64,000 bases of DNA from Taklimakanibacter sp050251035 (GTDB lineage Bacteria; Pseudomonadota; Alphaproteobacteria; Rhizobiales; Aestuariivirgaceae). The notes beneath the pieces are model-generated. The model was not told where the DNA came from. It saw only the letters and a program-made list of their open reading frames with translations, and did not search any database. Location: the NCBI GenBank assembly GCA_050251035.1, contig JBFWNN010000010.1, positions 1 through 64,000 on the forward strand, read 5' to 3'. A program made the position numbers and the translations under genes. Below are positions 26,573 through 35,063 of the stretch, in pieces; position 1 is the first letter of the stretch, and each line of letters begins with the position of its first letter.

Positions 26573-26953
26573 ATGACGGGCGCGGCACGCAATTTCTTCA
26601 TATTGGCGCTTATCTATGCGATTTGCGGCATGCTGCTCGGACTCTATATGGGCCTGGCGCAGGACCACACGCAGATGCCGGTCCATGCCCATGCGATGGT
26701 GCTGGGCTGGCTGATGTCGGGCTTTTTCGCCTTCTTCTATCACCTCTTTCCGGTGATCGGCCGTTCGCCGCTGGCGAATGTGCATTTCTGGCTGACCGCC
26801 GCGAGCGGCATCGTCATACTGGTGTCACTCTTCTTTGTTCTCGGCGGCAATACCGCGCTCGAACCGGTGACGGGCATCTCGTCGATGGCGTTCTTCGCCT
26901 GCTTCCTGCTGTTTATCTGGATCGCCCGGCCGGCATTCAGCCGCAGCGCCTGA
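26573..26953 (+). CDS. Small four-helix membrane protein resembling cytochrome oxidase subunit I
   Basis: A 126-residue membrane protein with about four helices. MPVHAHAMVLGWLMSGFFAF and FYHLFPVIG resemble the heme-ligand helix of the cbb3/heme-copper oxidase subunit I family, where an H-x-H...LGW motif is followed by YHLFP. At this length it can only be a fragment-like relative, not an oxidase. Histidines at the HAHAM motif could bind heme or metal. The start is the ATG giving MTGAARNFF; an in-frame start at 26405 adds sequence without family features. Function unknown; similar short proteins are often labelled cytochrome-c-oxidase-like. Confidence 0.6.
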   Translation: MTGAARNFFILALIYAICGMLLGLYMGLAQDHTQMPVHAHAMVLGWLMSGFFAFFYHLFPVIGRSPLANVHFWLTAASGIVILVSLFFVLGGNTALEPVTGISSMAFFACFLLFIWIARPAFSRSA

Positions 26954-27020
26954 TTTTTCCGCCCTTGCGCGTTCCCCGCCGGGCTGGCAACAAGATGCCG
27001 GTTTAGCGGGGAGCGCACTC

Positions 27021-27806
27021 ATGGCCGAATTCTTCACGCCTGAAAATCTGATGACGTTTCTGGTGCTGACGGCGCTCGAAACGGTCCTCGGCTTCGACAA
27101 CCTTCTCTACATATCGATCGAGGCCAAGAAGGTTCCCCCCGACAAGCAGAAATATGTGCGCCAGGTCGGCATCGTGCTGGCCATCGGCCTGCGCATCGTG
27201 CTGCTGTTCGTCGTCCTCCAGCTGATCAGCGCTTTCCAGGACCCGTTGTTCAGCTTCGACCTCTCGCCCATCGCGCAGGGCTCGGTCAACGGCCACAGCA
27301 TCATCGTGCTGCTCGGCGGCGTCTTCCTGCTCTATACGGCGCTCAAGGAGATCTACCACATGCTGGCGGCGCCCGAGCTGGGCCATGGCCAGAACAACGG
27401 CCGCGCCATGCGCAGCGTCGCCTCGGCGCTCACCTGGATCCTGATCATGAACATCGTCTTCTCCTTCGACACGGTTCTGTCGGCGGTGGCGCTCACCAAG
27501 AATTTCTGGGTGATGGCGCTCGCCATCGTCATCTCGGGCGTGCTGATGGTGGTGCTGGCCGAGCGGGTGGCGAGCTTCCTCGCCAAGAACCGCATGTATG
27601 AGGTGCTCGGCCTGTTCGTGCTGCTCCTGGTCGGCGTCATGCTGACGGCGGAAGGCGGCCATATCGCCCATCTCAGCTTCTTCGGCTATCCGATCGAGCC
27701 GATGGCCAAGAGCACCTTCTACTTCGTGGTGGTGGCGCTGGTCATCGTCGACATCATCCAGGGCCGCTACCAGAAGAAGCTCCTGGCCGAAAAAGGGGAT
27801 CACTGA
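27021..27806 (+). CDS. TerC family integral membrane protein
   Basis: A 261-residue TerC-family protein with seven or so membrane helices. The acidic motifs in helices, ETVLGFDNLLYI (about residues 21-32) and MNIVFSFDTVLSA, are the family signature and probable metal-handling residues. Bacterial TerC/Alx/MeeF proteins export manganese or help load metal onto exported proteins, and some are linked to tellurite resistance. No ter stress genes surround it. The 67-base leader was inspected for a yybP-ykoY manganese riboswitch and none was convincing. Confidence 0.88.
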   Translation: MAEFFTPENLMTFLVLTALETVLGFDNLLYISIEAKKVPPDKQKYVRQVGIVLAIGLRIVLLFVVLQLISAFQDPLFSFDLSPIAQGSVNGHSIIVLLGGVFLLYTALKEIYHMLAAPELGHGQNNGRAMRSVASALTWILIMNIVFSFDTVLSAVALTKNFWVMALAIVISGVLMVVLAERVASFLAKNRMYEVLGLFVLLLVGVMLTAEGGHIAHLSFFGYPIEPMAKSTFYFVVVALVIVDIIQGRYQKKLLAEKGDH

Positions 27807-27901
27807 ACCCCGGGTTGCCCATCTTCAGGGTAAAGATTGCATCGGAGGCCGGCATCGGTTAGAAGCCGGCCCAATCCCATTCATCGACAAGACGGAACAA
27901 G

Positions 27902-29557
27902 ATGGCGCGTCAGTTCATCTATCATATGCACGGCCTTTCCAAAGCCTATGCCGGCGGCAAGAAGGTCCTCGACAATGTCAACCTGTCCTTCTACCCGGAC
28001 GCCAAGATCGGCGTGCTCGGCCCCAACGGCTCGGGCAAATCGACGCTCCTGCGCGTCATGGCGGGGCTCGACACCGAATTCACCGGCGAGGCCTGGGTGG
28101 CCGAGGGCGCCACGGTCGGCTATCTCCAGCAGGAGCCGCAGCTCGACCCGCAGCTCAATGTGCTGGGCAATGTCATGGAAGGGGTGGCCGCCAAGAAGGC
28201 CATTCTCGACGAATACAACGCGCTCATGGCCGATTATTCGGACGAGAATGCCGAGAAGGCGGCAGTGCTGCAGGACCAGATCGACGCCCAGAACCTATGG
28301 GACCTCGAAAGCCAGGTCGAGCAGGCGATGGACGCCATGCGCTGCCCGCCGGGCGATTCCTCGATCGACAACCTCTCCGGCGGCGAAAAGCGCCGCGTCG
28401 CGCTGACCAAGCTCTTGCTGGCCAAGCCCGATCTTCTTCTTCTCGACGAGCCGACCAACCATCTCGACGCCGAAAGCGTCAACTGGCTCGAGCATCACTT
28501 GCGCGAATATCCGGGCGCCATCCTGATCGTCACCCATGACCGCTACTTCCTCGACAATGTGACGGGCTGGATCCTCGAGCTCGACCGCGGCCGCGGCATT
28601 CCCTATGAGGGCAACTACTCCGCCTATCTCGGCCAGAAGGCCAAGCGCTTCGCGCAGGAAGCGCGTGAGGACGCGGCGCGCCAGAAGGTGCTCGAGCGCG
28701 AGCAGGCCTGGATCGCCTCATCGCCCAAGGCGCGGCAGGCCAAGTCCAAGGCGCGCTTCAAGGCCTATGACGAGCTCGTCACGGCGAACGAGAACCGCCT
28801 CAAATCGACGACGGCGCAGATCATCATCCCGCCCGGCGAGCGGCTCGGCAGCAACGTCATCGACATTACCGGCCTCTCCAAAGCCTATGGCGACCGGCTG
28901 CTCATCGACGATCTTAACTTCAAGCTGCCGCCCGGCGGCATCGTCGGCGTGATCGGTCCGAACGGCGCGGGCAAGACCACTTTGTTCCGCATGCTGACCG
29001 GCCAGGAACGGCCGGATTCGGGCACGATCAAAATCGCTGAAACCGTCCAATTGGGCTATGTCGACCAGAGCCGCGACGCGCTCGATCCCAACAAGACGGT
29101 GTGGGAGGAAATCTCGGGCGGCAACGACGTGATCTATCTGGGCAAACGCGAGCTCAATTCACGCGCCTATACCGGCGCCTTCAACTTCAAGGGCGGCGAT
29201 CAGCAGCAGAAGGTGGGCACGCTCTCGGGCGGCCAGCGCAACCGCGTGCATCTCGCCAAGATGCTCAAATCGGGCGCCAATGTGCTGCTCCTCGACGAGC
29301 CGACCAACGATCTCGACACCGAGACTCTGGCGGCGCTGGAAGAGGCGCTCGAGGATTTCGCAGGCTGCGCCGTCATCATCAGCCACGACCGCATGTTCCT
29401 CGACCGGCTCGCCACCCACATGCTGGCCTTCGAGGGCGACAGCCATGTCGAATGGTTCGAGGGCAACTTCCAGGATTACGAGGAAGACAAGAAGCGGCGC
29501 CTCGGCGAGGACTCGGTGATGCCGAAGCGGATCAAATACAAGCAGTTCACGCGGTAG
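27902..29557 (+). CDS. ettA: Energy-dependent translational throttle protein EttA (ABC-F)
   Basis: A 551-residue ABC-F ATPase with two nucleotide-binding domains and no membrane part. Walker A motifs are GPNGSGKSTLL (first) and GPNGAGKTTLF (second); signatures LSGGEKRRVALTKLLL and LSGGQRNRVHLAKML; both Walker B motifs read LLLDEPTN. The linker about residues 245-300 contains the PtIM-like charged helices. EttA binds the ribosomal E site and gates the first peptide bond according to ATP/ADP ratio. Length and the N-terminal QFIYHMHGLSKAY are as in EttA rather than Uup or YheS. Translation starts at the ATG at 27902. Confidence 0.95.
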   Translation: MARQFIYHMHGLSKAYAGGKKVLDNVNLSFYPDAKIGVLGPNGSGKSTLLRVMAGLDTEFTGEAWVAEGATVGYLQQEPQLDPQLNVLGNVMEGVAAKKAILDEYNALMADYSDENAEKAAVLQDQIDAQNLWDLESQVEQAMDAMRCPPGDSSIDNLSGGEKRRVALTKLLLAKPDLLLLDEPTNHLDAESVNWLEHHLREYPGAILIVTHDRYFLDNVTGWILELDRGRGIPYEGNYSAYLGQKAKRFAQEAREDAARQKVLEREQAWIASSPKARQAKSKARFKAYDELVTANENRLKSTTAQIIIPPGERLGSNVIDITGLSKAYGDRLLIDDLNFKLPPGGIVGVIGPNGAGKTTLFRMLTGQERPDSGTIKIAETVQLGYVDQSRDALDPNKTVWEEISGGNDVIYLGKRELNSRAYTGAFNFKGGDQQQKVGTLSGGQRNRVHLAKMLKSGANVLLLDEPTNDLDTETLAALEEALEDFAGCAVIISHDRMFLDRLATHMLAFEGDSHVEWFEGNFQDYEEDKKRRLGEDSVMPKRIKYKQFTR

Positions 29558-29566
29558 GACGCAGCT

Positions 29567-30322
29567 CTACAAGAGCACTTCCTTCGCGATGCCGCGGCAG
29601 TCCATCTCGAATTCGAGATCGACGACCGGGGGGCGGGTGAAATGCCAGGTCAGCCCTGAGCGCGCCGCGCCGCGGCGAACGATCTCGTCGGCGAGGAAGG
29701 GATGGAGGTCGTGGACGGTATAGGCCTGGACGGCGCTGGTGTCCGCCCAGCCGGCGCCGAAGCGGGCGAGCCGGCGCTCCATCTCGCCCAGCACATAGCG
29801 CGCCTTCTCGCGCAGGCCCTCGGGACTGACATCGCCCAGGCGCACCGTGTGATCGCGGTAATTCGCCTTGCCCTCGATGCTTTCGCCGCTGCCGGCGACG
29901 ACGAAGCCCGGACGCTCGGCGGCCTCGGCTATGGTGAAGGCGAAGGCGTGGAATGACGGCTCGGCCGGCGGGTCGATCACCGGGCAGACATTGGTGCGCG
30001 CCACCGGATTGGTCTCGCCGTCGGATATGCCCCAGCGCTGCAAGGTCCCGACATAAAGCCGGTTGAAGGCGCGGAAACCGTCCTCATCGAACGGCGCCGG
30101 CGAGCGCAACTCGCAGGCGCAGAAGGACGTGAGGGGCCGGCCTTGCCGCTTCAGGAAGGCTTCGATCCGCGCGAAGCCTTCGGCGAGCGGCACCGTCTCA
30201 CGGAAGCGGGCGCGCACCAGATCGAAGCCCTGTGCGGCGATCACGCCCGCCGAATACTGGAAGACGCTCGGAACATAACGATAGCCGCCGGCCGCGAAGA
30301 GCGTGGTGTTCTGCATAGTCAT
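29567..30322 (-). CDS. RidA-superfamily-like protein, possible CnbZ-type deaminase
   Basis: A 251-residue protein whose C-terminal half (EKARYVLGEMERRLARFGAG followed by VQAYTVHDLHPFLADEI) reads like the RidA/YjgF fold, which deaminates enamine/imine intermediates. The overall form and length recall CnbZ, the 2-amino-5-chloromuconate deaminase of Comamonas, whose relatives are common in Hyphomicrobiales. The name is from recall and not tested. Its start overlaps the stop of the upstream acetylpolyamine-amidohydrolase-like gene by four bases (ATGA), so the two are coupled; a shared nitrogen-compound pathway is likely. It is convergent with ettA. Confidence 0.6.
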   Translation of the reverse strand: MTMQNTTLFAAGGYRYVPSVFQYSAGVIAAQGFDLVRARFRETVPLAEGFARIEAFLKRQGRPLTSFCACELRSPAPFDEDGFRAFNRLYVGTLQRWGISDGETNPVARTNVCPVIDPPAEPSFHAFAFTIAEAAERPGFVVAGSGESIEGKANYRDHTVRLGDVSPEGLREKARYVLGEMERRLARFGAGWADTSAVQAYTVHDLHPFLADEIVRRGAARSGLTWHFTRPPVVDLEFEMDCRGIAKEVLL

Positions 30323-31344
30323 CTGGCTGTCCTGAAAGCGGTGAGAAAGGCGGCGAGATTATCGCCGAGCATGGGCGTCAGATAGCCCCCTTCCTGGACG
30401 AGGACGGTGGGCAGGCCGATCCCGGCGATGATCCGCGCCATGACCGTGAAGCCCTCGGTGGTGACGGCGCCGCCGTCGAGCGGGTCGGCCTCATGGGCGT
30501 CGAGCCCGAGCGCCAGGACGAGGGCGCCCGGCGCGAAATCGGCGATGCGCTTCACCGCGGTCTCGAGCGCCGCGATCCAGACGCGATCGCCGCTTTTGAC
30601 CGGCACCGGCAGATTGAGGTTGAAGCCTTCGCCGGCCGCGGCGCCGCGCTGCTCGGCATGGCCATAGAAGAAGGGATAATAGACGGCGGGATCGGCATGG
30701 ATGGACACGGTCAGCACGTCGGCGCGGTCATAGAAGATCGCCTGCGTGCCATTGCCGTGATGAACGTCGATGTCGAGGACCGCCACCCGCTCGTATTTGC
30801 GGCGCAGATACTGCGCGGCGATGGCTGAGTTGTTGAGATAGCAGAAGCCGCCGCAGCGCTCGCCATAGGCATGATGGCCGGGCGGCCGGCATAGCGCATA
30901 GGCGGCATCGGCGCCCGTGGCGACGAGTTCCGCCGCGGTCAGGGCGCTGGCGGCCGACATGCGCACCGTGTTCCAGGTCTGGGCCGTCACCGCGCCGGCG
31001 AAGTCCATGATATGCCATCCGGCGCGTCCCAATATGTGGGTGGGGTAGGCCGAGGGCCGCTCGACCGGGCGCGCGCTCGGCATGATCTCGGGAAAGGCGC
31101 CCGGCAGCTTCATCCATTCGGCGTGGCCGTGCTCCAGGAAATCGAGATAGCGGCGCGAATGCACGCCTTCCAGATGGCCGCGGTCGAACTGGTCCGGCTC
31201 GCGCAGCTCAAGGCCGGCCTTCTCGGCGCCGGCGATCAGGCGACGCATCCTTTCCGGGCTCTCCGGATAGTCGGTCAGGGCCCCGTAGCGCAAATAGCGC
31301 TTGGGCGCGTGCTCGTTCTGTATTTCGCTGAAGATGGCGTGCAT
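30319..31344 (-). CDS. Histone deacetylase family protein (acetylpolyamine amidohydrolase-like)
   Basis: A 341-residue zinc amidohydrolase of the HDAC/AcuC/AphA family. The tandem active-site histidines lie in CRPPGHHAYGERCGGFCYLNN, zinc ligands Asp and His in LDIDVHHGNGTQAIF, and the third in LGLDAHEADP. The N-terminal MHAIFSEIQNEHAPKRYLR and the LTDYPESPERM segment match bacterial acetylpolyamine amidohydrolases, which deacetylate N-acetylated polyamines. It is the first gene of a two-gene minus-strand unit with the RidA-like protein and is divergent from a PaiB-like gene, itself a polyamine-linked name in Bacillus; the common polyamine theme is suggestive. Confidence 0.9.
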   Translation of the reverse strand: MHAIFSEIQNEHAPKRYLRYGALTDYPESPERMRRLIAGAEKAGLELREPDQFDRGHLEGVHSRRYLDFLEHGHAEWMKLPGAFPEIMPSARPVERPSAYPTHILGRAGWHIMDFAGAVTAQTWNTVRMSAASALTAAELVATGADAAYALCRPPGHHAYGERCGGFCYLNNSAIAAQYLRRKYERVAVLDIDVHHGNGTQAIFYDRADVLTVSIHADPAVYYPFFYGHAEQRGAAAGEGFNLNLPVPVKSGDRVWIAALETAVKRIADFAPGALVLALGLDAHEADPLDGGAVTTEGFTVMARIIAGIGLPTVLVQEGGYLTPMLGDNLAAFLTAFRTAR

Positions 31345-31526
31345 CAGATTCCAGTCCGTCGCGACTCACAAGTCCAGGGAGACATCGCCCAAGGGGATGG
31401 CTTGGCACAAGAGGACATACCCCTTGGCCGGCCAGCGGGTGAGTGGACTGGGTGATTTTGATGAAATTGGAGATTTTGCGCGGTCCACTTTTCCGATAGA
31501 GCGAAGGCGAGAACAAGGATTTCGCC

Positions 31527-32153
31527 ATGTATGTCCCACCCGCTTTCCGCGAAGACGATCGCCAGGTCCTGCATGAGGTGATGCGGGCGGCGCGCCTGTG
31601 CAATCTGGTGACGGCCACCGCCGACGGCCTGATCGCGACACCGCTGCCGCTGTTCCTGGCCGAGGCCGAAGGCGAGGAGGGCGTTCTCTATGGCCATCTC
31701 GCCCGAGCCAATCCGCAATGGTCGACGCCGGCCATCGGCGAGGCGCTCGCGATCTTCACCGGGCCCGACGCCTATGTCACGCCGTCCTGGTATGCCGCCA
31801 AGGCCGAACACGGCAAGGTGGTGCCGACCTGGAATTACAGCGCAGTCCATGCCTATGGGCCGGTCGAGTTCTTCACCGACGAGGCGAGGCTGCTCGATGT
31901 GGTGACGCGCCTCACCAAGCTGCACGAGGCGCCGCGCACCGCGCCCTGGGCCGTCAGCGACGCGCCGGAGCCATTCATCAAGTCGCAATTGCGCGGCATC
32001 GTGGGCTTGCGCCTGCCGGTCACCAAGCTCATGGGCAAGCGCAAGCTGAGCCAAAACCGCAGCGCCGCGGACCGCGCCGGTGTTGCCCAGGGGCTCGCCC
32101 AAAGCGAGCTGCCCATGGAGCGGCTGGTCGCCGATGCGATCCCGCAAGGGTAG
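31527..32153 (+). CDS. PaiB-family FMN-binding protein / negative transcriptional regulator
   Basis: A 208-residue PaiB-type protein with the split-barrel flavin-binding fold. MYVPPAFREDD at the start, GPDAYVTPSWYAAK and VVPTWNYSAVHAYG are hallmark motifs. In Bacillus, PaiB was named as a repressor of sporulation and protease genes, but most homologues are FMN-binding proteins of unknown role. The C-terminal GKRKLSQNRSAADRAG segment is also conserved. The 182-base spacer to the divergent histone-deacetylase-like gene is likely to contain both promoters. It is convergent with the HxlR gene. Confidence 0.88.
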   Translation: MYVPPAFREDDRQVLHEVMRAARLCNLVTATADGLIATPLPLFLAEAEGEEGVLYGHLARANPQWSTPAIGEALAIFTGPDAYVTPSWYAAKAEHGKVVPTWNYSAVHAYGPVEFFTDEARLLDVVTRLTKLHEAPRTAPWAVSDAPEPFIKSQLRGIVGLRLPVTKLMGKRKLSQNRSAADRAGVAQGLAQSELPMERLVADAIPQG

Positions 32154-32157
32154 CCCA

Positions 32158-32862
32158 TCAGGCCGCGCGCATATCCACCCGACTCTGCTCCTTGGCGAAA
32201 GGCGAGAGGCCCAGCCATTTCTGCATCGAGCGGGCGATCTTGGGATCGCCGGCGATGTCGAGCGCGCCGGCATCCACTTCCCTCTCGACGGTCGAGACAC
32301 CCATCCAGATGGCGGTCATCGCCCGCAAGGATCCGGTGACGGTGAGATCGACCTCGTGGCCCGGATCGACCAGGCACAGATCGACGAAGCCCTTGTCGAT
32401 GACGAGCCACCAATGGCGGCGGGCGCCGTCGAGCTCGGGATATTCGAAATAGATGGTGCACAGCTTTTCCGGCAGGGGCGTCGGATCGAGATGCCGGCGC
32501 ATGTCCCACATCAGGAGCGAGGGATCGAGGTTCTTGAGCGACAACTTCGATTCCACCCAGCGCTGGCCCCATAGGCCGAGCGACATGACCAGCGGACGCA
32601 GATCCTCGCCCGACTCGGTGAGCGCATATTCGACGCCGCCTGACGATTTCGTCCGCTGCGTGTGGATGATGCCCGCCTTCTGCAGCTCCTTGAGCCGCTT
32701 CGAGAGGAGGGTGGGCGACATGCGCGGCACGCCGCGCCGGATGTCGTTGAAGCGCGTGCTGCCGCACAAAATCTCGCGCAGGACCAGCGCCGTCCAGCGC
32801 GTGCAAAAGACCTCAGCTGCCATGGCGACCGGGCAGAACTGCCCGTAACTGCCTTGCTCCAC
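32158..32862 (-). CDS. HxlR-family regulator fused to SCP2-like domain
   Basis: A 234-residue protein. Residues 1-100 form a HxlR winged helix (CPVAMAAEVFCTRWTALVLREI, with MSPTLLSKRLKELQKAGII as recognition region). The Cys in the N-terminal segment could be a redox sensor as in HypR/YodB, but this is inference. Residues about 125-225 look like an SCP2 sterol-carrier domain (DLCLVDPGHEVDLTVTGSLRAMTAIWMG), which binds hydrophobic ligands. The fusion suggests a lipid- or quinone-like effector. It is divergent from an acyl-CoA-dehydrogenase-like gene and two AGTACAGTT repeats lie in the spacer. Confidence 0.85.
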   Translation of the reverse strand: MEQGSYGQFCPVAMAAEVFCTRWTALVLREILCGSTRFNDIRRGVPRMSPTLLSKRLKELQKAGIIHTQRTKSSGGVEYALTESGEDLRPLVMSLGLWGQRWVESKLSLKNLDPSLLMWDMRRHLDPTPLPEKLCTIYFEYPELDGARRHWWLVIDKGFVDLCLVDPGHEVDLTVTGSLRAMTAIWMGVSTVEREVDAGALDIAGDPKIARSMQKWLGLSPFAKEQSRVDMRAA

Positions 32863-32923
32863 TCTGCTCTCCCGTGCCGGGCCCTCAACTGTGGACGCTA
32901 CGCCCGAGGCTGACCTGATGTCC

Positions 32924-32985
32924 AGTACAGTTTCAGAAGCGGATTCGCGGCCCAGTCGCGTTTCCGCCGATGGGGTAGTACAGTT
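32924..32985. promoter_or_regulatory. Direct repeat AGTACAGTT in divergent HxlR/dehydrogenase promoter
   Basis: AGTACAGTT occurs at 32924-32932 and again at 32977-32985, 53 bases apart (about five helical turns), within the 195-base spacer. HxlR proteins often bind sites containing GTAC, so these are candidate operators controlling both genes. Nothing else was noted in the spacer. Confidence 0.5.
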
Positions 32986-33057
32986 CCGTGACTAGTTTCC
33001 GGGGGCGACCGATGGAATGATCACGGGCAGAGAGGCGTTTCTCAGCTCGAGGTCATC

Positions 33058-34185
33058 ATGGATCACATTCAACCTATGCAGTCCACCGACATCGTCAAAT
33101 TGGCGGACAGGCTCGGACAGAGCTTTGCGGCCGCGGCCGATTCCGATGAGGACCGGTTCGTCGCCGACAACCTCAAGACGCTCAAGGATGCCGGCCTCGT
33201 GGAAGCGGGCGTCCCCGGCGAACTGGGCGGCGGCGGCGCTTCGATCGACGAACTCGCCGAGATGCTGCGCGTGCTGGCGCGCCATTGCGCCTCGACCGCG
33301 CTCGCCTTCTCCATGCACACCCATCAGGTCGCCATACCGGCCTGGCGCTGGCGGCATCAGAAAGTCGCCGCCGTCGAGCCGCTGCTCAAGCGGGTCGCCA
33401 CAGAGCACATCATCCTCCTGTCGAGCGGCGGGTCCGACTGGATCGCGGGCTCCGGCCGGGCCGAAAAGGTCGATGGCGGCTACCGCATCACCGCGCGCAA
33501 GATATTCACCTCGGCCGCCCCCTTGGGCGATATCCTGATGACCGGTGCCGTCTGCGAGGCGACGGGCGAAGTCCTGCATTTCGGCATCCCGATGAATTCG
33601 CCGCACGTGAAGGTGCTCGACAACTGGCGCACCCTCGGCATGCGCGGCACGGGCTCCCATGACGTGGTGATCGATGGCCATGTCGTCCCCGACGCCGCCG
33701 TGGCGGTGCGGCGCAAGGCGGGCGAATGGCATCCGCTGTTCCAGATCATCGCCACCATCGCCTTCCCGCTCGTCTATTCCGTCTATCTCGGCGTCGCCGA
33801 GAGCGCCCGCGACATCGCCGTCGGGCTGGCGAAGAAGCGCCGCCCCGATAGCCATGTGCTGGCGCTCGTCGGCCAGATGGAGACCGCCTTGCGGGCGGCG
33901 CAACTGGCGCGGCAATCGATGCTCGAGGCGGTGAACCGCAACGCGCCGTCGGCGGAAACGATCAACGACGTGATGATCGGACGCCAGCTCGTCGGCCAGA
34001 ACGCCATACGCGCCGTCGAGCTTGCCATGGAGGCCGCGGGCGGCGCCGGCTTCTATCGGGCGCAGAAGCTCGAGAAGCATTTCCGCGACATCCAGGGCGC
34101 GCGCTATCATCCCTTGCAGTCGGGGCCGCAGGCCGAATATGCCGGCGCCATGGCGCTGGGGCTGCCGGTTGACAAGATCTTCTGA
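33058..34185 (+). CDS. Acyl-CoA dehydrogenase family flavoprotein
   Basis: A 375-residue acyl-CoA dehydrogenase fold protein: N-terminal helical domain (about residues 5-115), beta domain with GSGRAEKVDGGYRITARKIFTSAAP (in part), and a C-terminal helical domain ending AEYAGAMALGLPVD. The LGMRGTGSHDVVIDGHVVP segment is typical. Some members of this branch are flavin monooxygenases (DszC, HpaB-related) rather than dehydrogenases, and no catalytic Glu could be assigned safely. The gene is divergent from the HxlR-SCP2 regulator, which most likely controls it. Substrate unknown. Confidence 0.82.
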   Translation: MDHIQPMQSTDIVKLADRLGQSFAAAADSDEDRFVADNLKTLKDAGLVEAGVPGELGGGGASIDELAEMLRVLARHCASTALAFSMHTHQVAIPAWRWRHQKVAAVEPLLKRVATEHIILLSSGGSDWIAGSGRAEKVDGGYRITARKIFTSAAPLGDILMTGAVCEATGEVLHFGIPMNSPHVKVLDNWRTLGMRGTGSHDVVIDGHVVPDAAVAVRRKAGEWHPLFQIIATIAFPLVYSVYLGVAESARDIAVGLAKKRRPDSHVLALVGQMETALRAAQLARQSMLEAVNRNAPSAETINDVMIGRQLVGQNAIRAVELAMEAAGGAGFYRAQKLEKHFRDIQGARYHPLQSGPQAEYAGAMALGLPVDKIF

Positions 34186-34272
34186 GACAATCGCGGGGCA
34201 AGGAGACCCTTACGGACGCGTTGTGTGACATTCCGACTTAACCGGCGGCAGTCAGCCATGCGATAGAAGGGC

Positions 34273-35043
34273 ATGGCTGACTGGTCGTCCACGCAATATC
34301 TCAAATTCGCCGACGAGCGCACGCGCGCGGCGCGCGATCTCCTGGCGCAGGTGGCGCTGAAAACGCCGCGTCTCATCTATGATCTCGGCTGCGGTCCGGG
34401 CAATTCGACCGAGCTTCTGATCGAGCGTTACCCCAAGGCGCGCATCATCGGCCTCGATTCGTCGCCCGACATGCTGGCGAAGGCGCGCCAGTCCTGTCCG
34501 CATGCGCAGTTCATCGCGGGCGACCTGGCCGGCTGGCAGCCCGTGGAGGAGCCTGATCTGCTCTTCGCCAATGCCGTCTTCCAATGGGTGCCGGACCACC
34601 TGCAGGTGCTGGGCCGCCTTCTCGCCGGGCTGCCGAAGGGCGGAGTGCTCGCGGTGCAGATGCCCGACAATCTCGACGAGCCGTCGCATGTCGCCATGCG
34701 CGCGACCGCGGCGGAGGGGCCATGGGCGCAGAAGCTCGCGAAGCTCGGACGGCCGCGCGATCGCTTGCCCGAGCCCGCGACCTATTATGACGTGCTCAAG
34801 CCGGCGGCGGCCAAGGTCGATATCTGGCACACGATCTACAACCATCCGCTCGCCGGGCTGGACGGCATCGTCGAATGGGTGAAAGGCACCGGCCTCAGGC
34901 CCTATATCGATCCGCTCGATGCCGCTGAACGCGAAGCCTATCTGGCGCAGTATCGCGCGCGCATCGCCGAGGCCTATCCGCTCGCGGGCGACGGCAAGGC
35001 GCTCCTGCGCTTCCCGCGCCTGTTCATCGTCTGCGTGAAATAG
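34273..35043 (+). CDS. tam: Trans-aconitate 2-methyltransferase
   Basis: A 256-residue SAM-dependent methyltransferase. The N-terminal MADWSSTQYLKFADERTRAA is characteristic of Tam, followed by the SAM loop IYDLGCGPGNSTELL and LDSSPDMLAKA. LFANAVFQWVPDH and the C-terminal ALLRFPRLFIVC also fit. Tam methylates trans-aconitate, a by-product and inhibitor of aconitase. It is a short stand-alone gene after the acyl-CoA-dehydrogenase-like gene and convergent with an acyltransferase gene. Length matches the E. coli protein. Confidence 0.9.
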   Translation: MADWSSTQYLKFADERTRAARDLLAQVALKTPRLIYDLGCGPGNSTELLIERYPKARIIGLDSSPDMLAKARQSCPHAQFIAGDLAGWQPVEEPDLLFANAVFQWVPDHLQVLGRLLAGLPKGGVLAVQMPDNLDEPSHVAMRATAAEGPWAQKLAKLGRPRDRLPEPATYYDVLKPAAAKVDIWHTIYNHPLAGLDGIVEWVKGTGLRPYIDPLDAAEREAYLAQYRARIAEAYPLAGDGKALLRFPRLFIVCVK

Positions 35044-35063
35044 CTCTCCCGTCCCCGGCTAGC

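Noticed and set aside
26954..27020. yybP-ykoY manganese riboswitch before terC
   Set aside because: The leader is only 67 bases, and its weak CCCCGCC/GGCGGGG-like pairing does not contain the conserved loops.
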